This document shows positions 56,985-64,000 of a stretch of DNA of 64,000 bases, one piece after another (the stretch's first letter is position 1; each line of letters opens with the position of its first letter). The DNA comes from Epichloe hybrida. Taxonomy: Eukaryota > Ascomycota > Sordariomycetes > Hypocreales > Clavicipitaceae. The notes beneath the pieces were generated by a model. That model did no database searches. It worked only from the letters and a program-made list of their open reading frames with translations, and was not told the origin of the DNA. Position numbers and translations under genes: made by a program. The DNA is taken from positions 2,356,001 to 2,420,000 of the forward strand of contig JAFEKR010000007.1 in the NCBI GenBank assembly GCA_019022495.1, read 5' to 3'.

Positions 56985-58855
56985 TTAATTGGCTGCAACG
57001 TCCCCCCCGAAACCCACGGGACGTCTTCGACCATCATTCTCGGGCAATATGGCCAGGGCTTTGTATACTTTGCCCATCCCACTGGGGCCTCGATCAACAA
57101 GGCGCTTCCACGACTTCTCAACGCTATCTGCCGTGTCCTTTTTGGCGCCAGAAGCTTTGCAAAGTATCTCTGCTCGCTCCCTTATGCCCATGAGCTCCAG
57201 GAAGTCCGCTTGAGGGACTGGTCCGTGAACTTCAACTCCGCCGCTGGCAAGGGTGGCGGCTTCCGCAATGGCCGTGAAGTCCACATCGGCGCTCAGGTCC
57301 ACAAGACCAGGGGCTGAGAAGGGGCTGACGAGCCTGTGGTGCCGAATACCGCGTAGTGAGTTGATGGGGACGGTGTCCGACGTACCGTAATCCAGTATCA
57401 GAGCAGCGCCGCTCGGTCGAGATTTCCGAACGCTGCTGGTACCACCGATGCGCGTGGCAAAGTCAGCAGCGTACAGGGACGCGTCGGGGCAGATCTCGAC
57501 GACAGAACCAGGAGTGTGCTTCAGACGCTGGTATCTGGGAGATGACTCGGGAAGATGGCGCGAGTGCCGGGTTGGCTTCGATGAGAGGATAAGCTGGAAC
57601 TCTTCGGCAAGTTCTTCCCTGCCAGCAGCCTTGGACTTTGCTTGAGCGGATGCCATGGCTGCCGGGGAGGTTGGAGAAACCATCATTTCCCGCCATTCAT
57701 AAGATGAAGACGGTGGTGGAGACGGATGTGCTTGAGCAGAATCGGTTTCGGTAGACTTCTCGCCGCCGCCTGGACTGGTGGTCGACGACGGCCTCGGTGG
57801 CGTGACAGCTGCCGGGGCGGACTGGAACGTGTGGATTGGCAAAGCATCAAAGAATTCATGAGCCACGATAAAAGGCACTTTCTCTGCTTCTATAAGCCGG
57901 CGGCGGTTTCAGCATAGGAAATGACAGTGGATGGTGGCAAGGCTGAGGGGAAACGAGACTAAGAGCAATCATTCTTACCGATTGGGATCGACTTGAGACT
58001 TTCGGCCCATACAACAGGTTTTCCTATGTGCCTTCCATTGCTCTGGACTCCAAAGTCGCATTGCGTGAATTGGGCATCAGGTCCACACAGAAGCTTTTTC
58101 TGAGCATCTCGGAGTTGTGGGCTTGCCTCAACCATGAAAACGTGTTCAATGCTGTCAGCCATTGCTGGGAACCGCCTGATTGTCTAGTATTTTTTTGAGT
58201 GAACCGTCAGTGAAACGATGGTCAAACTGTGACATGAACTTGGACCTCCAACGACAGACCAAGATTTGGGGGAGAAGAGGAAGAGGAGGAGGAGGAATGG
58301 GTGTCAAACTTGCCCGCAACATGTCGTCCATGAGAGTTCCACGGCCGGGTCCAACCTCGATGAGTTGAACTCCTTGGCTGGGTCGGCCCTGGCTCATCCA
58401 TTCTGCGATGAACCATACGCCAACAAGCTCGCCGAAGATTTGCGAAATTTCCGGAGACGTGACGAAATCTCCCTCGACGCCGAATTGATCACGGTCTTGG
58501 CCAATCGCGCCGGTGTAATACCCGCCCAAGTCGCCAGTCAAGCACATGCGCATGTAGCTGGCCAAGGGAACGGGCCCTGTCGTCTTGAATGAGTGAAAGG
58601 AAAGGATGGCCATTAGTTACTGGGCCCTGATTTCTTGGGGCGTAGTCATCTTAGATAGTCATGTATTCATACTGATATTGCTTCAAAGAGCTGCTTCGCC
58701 AACGGAGTAGACCATTGCCTTCCCTCTTGGCGACGGGCAATTCTCGTTGCACAGAAGCTTCTATGGGATGTGAATAAGGAGGCACATGGTTGGCGGTTGG
58801 AGCATGCGATGCGCTGCAAGCCCCTGTAGGCTGTTGCGGCCGAGGCAGACCTCAT
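56985..58855 (-). CDS. Mitochondrial complex I assembly methyltransferase (NDUFAF7/MidA family)
   Basis: NDUFAF7 dimethylates an arginine of the complex I subunit NDUFS2 in the mitochondrial matrix. Exons are 58673-58855, 58314-58583, 57979-58183 and 56985-57889 (520 residues). The N-terminus is a good mitochondrial presequence ([20 protein letters not shown], rich in Arg and Ser). [15 protein letters not shown] follows intron 1. Then come [20 protein letters not shown] and the SAM loop [16 protein letters not shown] (about 135-150), [11 protein letters not shown], and [13 protein letters not shown]. Intron 2 (58184-58313) starts with GCAAGT rather than GT and ends CTAG; only this GC donor joins MLR to TIRRF in the family frame. 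A Pro/Ser-rich insertion sits after the ALPIH motif. It shares a 310-base upstream region with the CDK11-like gene. Confidence 0.92.
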
Positions 58856-59165
58856 GAAGGTGTGCTTGCTTTCGAAGGCACTCTGTATGCGAGCGAATAG
58901 ACAGTGTCTGGGCTTCTTGGGGGTTCTGGGTTGATGAGACGAAGCTTGTTGTTGCGTGAGTTGCCCGTGGGCCCGTGTAGCCGTGGGCTCTGTTTGGGGG
59001 AACCGGCAACGATAAGATAAGATAATGGCCGACCGCGCGACTGCGCAAGCAGCAAGCAGCACCCAAGCACCCAAACCCCACGTCATCAGACTCACCACGA
59101 AAAACTATCAATTGAGCAACCGACAATAACCCCAACCCCATCCCCATCCGACGGGCTCGGCCAGG
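58856..59165. promoter_or_regulatory. Bidirectional promoter, NDUFAF7 / CDK11-like
   Basis: A 310-base gap between divergent starts. It contains three head-to-tail GATA(A) sites at 59011-59025 (GATAAGATAAGATAA), which match the HGATAR element bound by fungal GATA factors. Their function here is untested. Confidence 0.6.
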
Positions 59166-60819
59166 ATGGCCAGCAGAGGCAAGTCGCGATGGGCCGATAC
59201 CGAGGAAGATGCCGAGCTAGAGGCCAGATTAATACAAGAAAAAGAAGAGAAGCGCCGCAAGAAGGCTGAGAAGGCCGAGAAGGCACGCAGGGCCGAGATG
59301 GACAGGCAAGCAGCCATCGCGGCATCATCGCATCAGGGCGGCGTAGACGACCATGACAACCATGGCGACCATGGCGACCATGACGACCATGACGACCATG
59401 ACGACCATGACGACGGTAGACCCTCGAAGCGCCGGAGGGTCGCTCACGAAGCTGGGACGGGGTCTCCGCAGAGGGATGCCAGCACGGGGGGCGACTCCAA
59501 AGCCGCGACGAGACTGCTGCGGTTCGAACACGCAGCATCCTGGGCCAAGAGCCGCAGTGTCGAGAACTACGACAAGCTGAACGACATTGAGGAGGGAACA
59601 TATGGCTGGGTGGCTCGCGGCACCGAACGCTCCACGGGCCAAGTTGTGGCCCTCAAGAGATTGAAACTAGAGCCTTCGGATCGGAATGGCCTACCCGTGA
59701 CGGGTCTGCGCGAGATCCAAATCCTGCGGGACTGCAAGCATCGCAACATTGTTGCCTTGGAGGAGGTGGTCGTTGGTGACCATGTCGCAAAACCGGACAA
59801 GTAAGTGTGCCTCGCTTTCCAACCTCTCTCTCACACAGATCGACAAAGGCCCTCTGGAGAAAAAAAGTGCGTCTTCATTCTGCTTTTTCCTTCTTCTTTT
59901 CAGCGAATTTCTTCACCTGTCATGTTCTGACACCAGCTAACATGAAACGTGTCTGTTCCCCAACAACCACAGCTCGATATTTCTAGTCCTCGAATTCGTC
60001 GAGCACGATCTCAAGGGTGTCCTCGAGGACATGCCCGAGCCCTTCCTCTCCTCCGAAGTCAAGCGTCTCCTTCTCCAGCTAATATCCGGGGTCTCCTACC
60101 TCCACGAGAACTGGATTCTGCACCGGGACCTGAAGACGTCGAACATCCTCCTCAACAACCGCGGCCAGCTCAAGATTGCCGACTTTGGCATGGCGAGATA
60201 CGTGGGTGACCCCCGTCCCAAACTCACGCAGCTCGTCGTCACCCTGTGGTACCGCGCACCAGAGCTCTTGCTCGGCGCGAAAACGTACGATGCGGCCATC
60301 GACATGTGGAGCGTCGGCTGCATCTTTGGCGAGCTCATCACCCGTGAGCCCTTGCTGCAGGGCGGTAATGAGGTGGATCAGATGTCCAAGATTTTTGAGC
60401 TCTGCGGCGTTCCTACAGAAGAGGCGTGGCCTGAGTTTCGTAAACTCCCCAACGCTCGGAGCCTCAAGCTTCCCAAAAACGCACTCACCACGGGCTCGGT
60501 GATACGCGCACGCTTCCCGAGCTTGACCACGGCAGGAGCAAACTTGCTCAACGACCTTCTTTCTCTTGATCCCCAGCGCCGCCCGTCAGCAAAGGAGACG
60601 CTCCAGCACGATTACTTCAGTCAGGATCCGAAGCCGAAACCAGAGAGCTTATTTCCCACGTTCCCAAGCAAGGCTGGTCAGGAACGAAGGCGCCGTCACG
60701 AACCCAATGCCCCCGCGCGAGGGCAGGCCGTTCATCTTGGGAATGTGGACTTGAGTGGCATTTTTCAAGGCCGGGACAAGGAAGAGCGTGGAGCTGGCTT
60801 CACGTTACGCATGGTGTAG
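59166..60819 (+). CDS. CDK11-like cyclin-dependent kinase
   Basis: A CDK11/PITSLRE-type Ser/Thr kinase, a nuclear kinase linked to transcription and splicing. Exons are 59166-59800 and 59973-60819 (493 residues). The 172-base intron (GTAAGT...CACAG) splits an Asn codon. The N-terminal 130 residues are charged: a Lys/Glu coiled coil, then a His-Asp repeat (about 61-83) encoded by a CATGACGAC minisatellite, then a basic KRRR patch. The kinase domain has IEEGTYGWVARG, ATP-Lys164, the cyclin-binding helix PVTGLRE (177-183, PITSLRE-like), HRDLKTSN with Asp264, DFG (282-284) and the T-loop LTQLVVTLWYRAPELLLG. The CMGC insert is normal. All catalytic residues are present. Confidence 0.92.
59350..59415. 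repeat. 9-base minisatellite coding for His-Asp repeats
   Basis: Units close to CATGACGAC or CATGGCGAC are repeated about seven times within the CDK11-like coding exon, giving an HDD-repeat peptide. Confidence 0.85.
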
Positions 60820-61253
60820 AACCACGGGGTATCTGATCAGTGAACAAAATATCAAATTAAAGCGTCAAGACATAGAGGTTCATTAAATAGTATTATACTA
60901 ATAAATTCAACGCCCCAGGCCATAGATACATCACAGAAAGCTCTTTTAAATGATCTCAGATAGTTCGCCCTGTAATTAAACCCCAATCATGCCGTGTAAC
61001 CCAAAATTTGTGCCGTAAAAAAAAAAAGATGCAAAGATGACAAGTGGTGATGAACAGTGTGTCAGATATTCGAAACCACAATGGACCCAACCTCTTCCGA
61101 ACAACGCCCGACGACGTAAATGTGCTGGAACAATTGCAGTCAGACAATATTTCGTCTTCAGCCGACAAAGGATAAGTTGGCCAAGAAGATGGACAACGTT
61201 GATATGACCGGCGGGAGGAGTATTTTGGAAGGATTCGATAGTCAGAGCTTCTT
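60820..61253. other. Convergent 3' flanks
   Basis: AT-rich stretch between the CDK11-like gene and the membrane-anchored protein gene; a run of about 11 A lies at 61018-61028. No gene is seen. Confidence 0.55.
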
Positions 61254-62160
61254 TCATTGCAATCCCAAACCAGAGACAAACCAGGTAAAGCTCAGCACGG
61301 TCATTACGCTCATCATCACCGCCATTCCGACAGCTTGGTTGTTGAAGATGGACCCGGCAGCACTACAGGATCCTGGACAGGTCCAATCCGGGTAGCGTGT
61401 GTATGGCAGGCCAGTGTACATGCCAAAGGTATAGCCAGTATAAGCACCAAGATAGCCAGCTTCTGGAGCCTGCGTGATCTGAGCCTGGGAATCCTTGACA
61501 ATGAGAGTGTACATGGCATTGCCCAAAGGGTTCTGCGGATCGTTGGCCTGCTGTTTGGTATCCCAGACATAGTTGACCTCCGTAGCAAATGACATGTTGG
61601 CGGTGAGTGTGTAAGTCTCGCTTGCCTTCGAACAACTGACAATAACATCAATGGCTGTCGGAGTGCCGAGTAGCGAAGCGTAATTCCAGGACCAGGTGAC
61701 ATAGTCGCTAATTTTGTACAGACCCGAAGGCTGTAGGAAGGTATTGGGAGTCTGCATACTAATGCCGGCGGGGGGGTTGTCTGGGGGGAACTCAGTATGA
61801 TTCGCAGTCATCGTCACGGCTCCCTTCTCCCCCGATTTGGTAGCTTTGGCAGTGTTCAGGTCGGTAGTTTTGGCGCCTGCTTTGCCCGTGCTTGTGGCCG
61901 AAGAGTCTCCAGTTCCTGTGGCAGATGGGGTAGATGATTCCGGTGTCGCTATACATTCCGATTAGTATCATCAAGACGACTGAGAACGCAAGATTTGAAA
62001 ACACGCGCATACCTATAGGTTTCGCGGACTCTGTGCTATCAGCTCGTACGACAAGAGCATCCAGCTCGGGAAGCCATCGAGGCCACCCTGATGCTGAAGC
62101 AACGGAACCGAAGGTGGAAAGGCATATGGCCAGTTGCACCAGAGTTTGCGAGGGACGCAT
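61254..62160 (-). CDS. Secretory-path protein with C-terminal membrane anchor (conserved fungal, DUF7137-like)
   Basis: A 280-residue conserved fungal protein of unknown function. Exons are 62013-62160 and 61254-61948. The 64-base intron (GTATGC...TACTAATC...TATAG) joins in phase 1. A signal peptide is seen (LVQLAICLSTFGSVASASG). A Ser/Thr-rich linker follows (TPESSTPSATGTGDSS). The main domain runs from about residue 100 and has NPPAGISMQTPNTFLQPSGL, SDYVTWSWNY, PTAIDVIVSC and YTGYTFGMYTGLPYT. It ends in a hydrophobic segment (AVGMAVMMSVMTVLSFTWFV), which could be a membrane helix or a GPI signal. This layout suggests an extracellular beta-rich domain at the cell surface or in the secretory path. 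The DUF number is from memory. Confidence 0.85.
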
Positions 62161-64000
62161 GATGGCTGCTTCCGTCTTCTCTGCCCGAAAAGCCAGAAGC
62201 CGTAAGCACGAGGCTGATTCGCCCCAGGACGATGTCAGAAACGAGTTGGTTTGAAATATCTGAACGAGGTATGGTGGTTTGGTTTGTTTTTGGACAACGA
62301 ATGCCGCGCCGCTTCTGAATACCGTTGGGCGTGGAAACGGTCGGCCCACGATCGGTCGTAGGTGGCTGACCGTTGGTGATGGCAAAGAGAGTTTGCAGAT
62401 GCGGACCAAACAAACGGGGCGGATCTCAAGCGAGTGTCGGGGAAATAGTCGAAAGTGATGAAACAGCTACTGCATAGCGAGAGACGGGAAAAATAACGAG
62501 GGCGCCGGCCGTGTTCTTCTTTTTCTTCTCCTTTTTCTTTCTTTCTCTCTTCCTTTCTTTCTTTGGTGTGTTGACCAGGAGAGGGTTGTGTACATGTAAA
62601 ACGAGTGAGCAGGGGAAAGCAAGGAGCGTGGTTCAGCTATTATCAAGGAAACCCCGATCGCCTGGGGTTTGGGACCAACCAGGCCTCGTGTTGACCGTGT
62701 TGACCCGGAGCCCCTGGCAGTCTACTAGTGACGAAACTGGCCGGCCGGCTGCTGGCGGCTGGCTGGCTGGCTGGCTTGTTGGCAGTGCCACCATGGCACC
62801 ATGGGACCATGGGTACGAGCATGCCAACCAGACTTGACCTAAACAGGCGTGGTCGCATCGGGGAGACGCAGTTCAATCAAAGCGCTGTGTTGCAACCTGC
62901 CCAATTTCCAACCTTTCTTTTCCATCTTTGTTTTTTTTCCTGGCACCGGCATTATCACTCCCTTCACCCAAAGTACCCTTCTTCCTTCGTCCGACAATTT
63001 CAACCCGATCTGTCAGTGTGTTTTGTTTTCTTGCCTTGAAAGTGTCGAAGTCTTGTCATTATTCACAGTGGGGTCAGTCTCACTGATGCACATGCCTGTT
63101 CACGAAGCAGGTAAAAACAACAAACAGCCAACCCAAGGGGCAACGAACGAAGCACGTGATCTCGCTTCGCTCGTACCCTAGCCTCCTACAGTAATCCCCA
63201 CGGAGAGTGCGGACTACGGATCCGTACGGACGTATGAATGCAGGGATGAGGAACGGGCTGCGCCGCAAGGCAGGCAAGGGAGAATTTAACCCTTGATTAT
63301 AATTCGAGTATTATTGCCATGCTTGCAAGCACTTGATGCGGCGGGCAAGCTTTGCACTGCCCGCCATTCGCGTGCTATTCATGGTCTTCATTCATGCACA
63401 AGTGGCATACTCCGTATATACTTATTAGTCTTCGAGGAAAAAATCCACTCCCTGGTAATAATCTGGACCTGCTTTCCTGTGCGGTTCTGTTCAAATGCGT
63501 CTTTGGCAGGTTGTTTCCCCTCTTCCTCCAGCGACGTACTTGTCGAAAACAATAAATAAGGATCATGGATATGTGCAACAGAGAACCAAGCTTGTCGTGC
63601 TCCGTCACAGTCACTTTAAAGTTTGGACTACAATCAAACCCACGTGTGGACTGTTACCCCTGTTACCCGAGTGATTTCGATGTCGAAATCAAACTCAGTT
63701 TGATGTGAATTGCATGCAGTATAAAGTTTTTCAACGCGTCGTTTCCTTTCCAAAAGGTCTCCAAACAGTGGAGACAACATGGCCGGTTACGAATAAATGA
63801 AGGGAACTGCTTTTTTAGACGAGAGTTGTCGATATTTACCCTTCCATTAATCAATCAGCTTTTGGTCGTTAAGTCTATGAATGCGGAGAAACTCGGAGCA
63901 AACCAGTTGCCATCCATTACGACTGCGCTTTGTTAGCATCACGAGGTTGGCTCATTTTACACGCGCGTCTCTCTCGTATTTCTCTTGGTCTGTTTGCAGA
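62161..64000. other. 1.8 kb region without a supported gene
   Basis: The left end is the promoter of the membrane-anchored protein gene. Pyrimidine-rich runs lie at 62515-62565. GCTGGCTGGCTGG-type repeats lie at about 62749-62776. Frames of up to 110 codons overlap and show no domain. A gene may start beyond the window edge. Confidence 0.5.

Overview
The window is nuclear DNA of a filamentous ascomycete. Genes carry short GT-AG introns (about 60-300 bases, often with CTAAC/CTGAC-like branch sites), lie on both strands, and encode fungus-specific families: Zn(II)2Cys6 regulators, an NRPS-like adenylation-thiolation-reductase enzyme, a Pth11/rhodopsin-like membrane protein, KP4-like secreted proteins and Ase1. 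The proteins read most like those of Sordariomycetes, probably Hypocreales; that placement is an inference from recalled family resemblance, not a search. I see no tRNA, rRNA, transposon or CRISPR array. All exon-intron joins given here were derived by hand from splice signals and reading-frame continuity.

Region 1 (1-10.3 kb): the 3' end of a fungal transcription factor; a decayed CorA-type magnesium-transporter gene broken by several frame changes; a secreted HEXXH protein resembling conidiation protein Con-13; and the wreck of an SRPK-like kinase gene. Two decayed genes within 8 kb suggest a fast-changing accessory region.

Region 2 (10.7-30.5 kb): a probable secondary-metabolite cluster. 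In order: NRPS-like A-T-R enzyme (-), delta-12-type fatty acid desaturase (+), DUF302-like protein (-), cytochrome P450 (+), O-methyltransferase (-), rhodopsin-domain membrane protein (-), and an 878-residue Zn(II)2Cys6 factor (-). A simple reading is that the A-T-R enzyme activates and reduces a carboxylic acid, the P450, methyltransferase and desaturase tailor the product, and the Zn2Cys6 factor regulates the set. The P450 and methyltransferase promoters share a CTGCATTGC-type repeat. I do not recognise this gene combination.

Region 3 (30.5-39.4 kb): a 3.6 kb stretch without a gene, a PTR2-type peptide transporter, large microsatellites, and FAD synthase.

Region 4 (39.4-47 kb): a run of secretory genes: a CE1-like esterase, a serine carboxypeptidase and three KP4-like small cysteine-rich proteins, the third with a frameshifted end.

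Region 5 (48-62.2 kb): mostly conserved housekeeping genes: Ase1/MAP65, an Irs4-like EH-domain protein, a PTM1-like seven-helix protein that appears to lack its usual lumenal N-terminus, the complex I assembly methyltransferase NDUFAF7 (with a GC-AG intron), a CDK11-like kinase transcribed divergently from it, and a predicted membrane-anchored surface protein. The last 1.8 kb hold no gene I can support.
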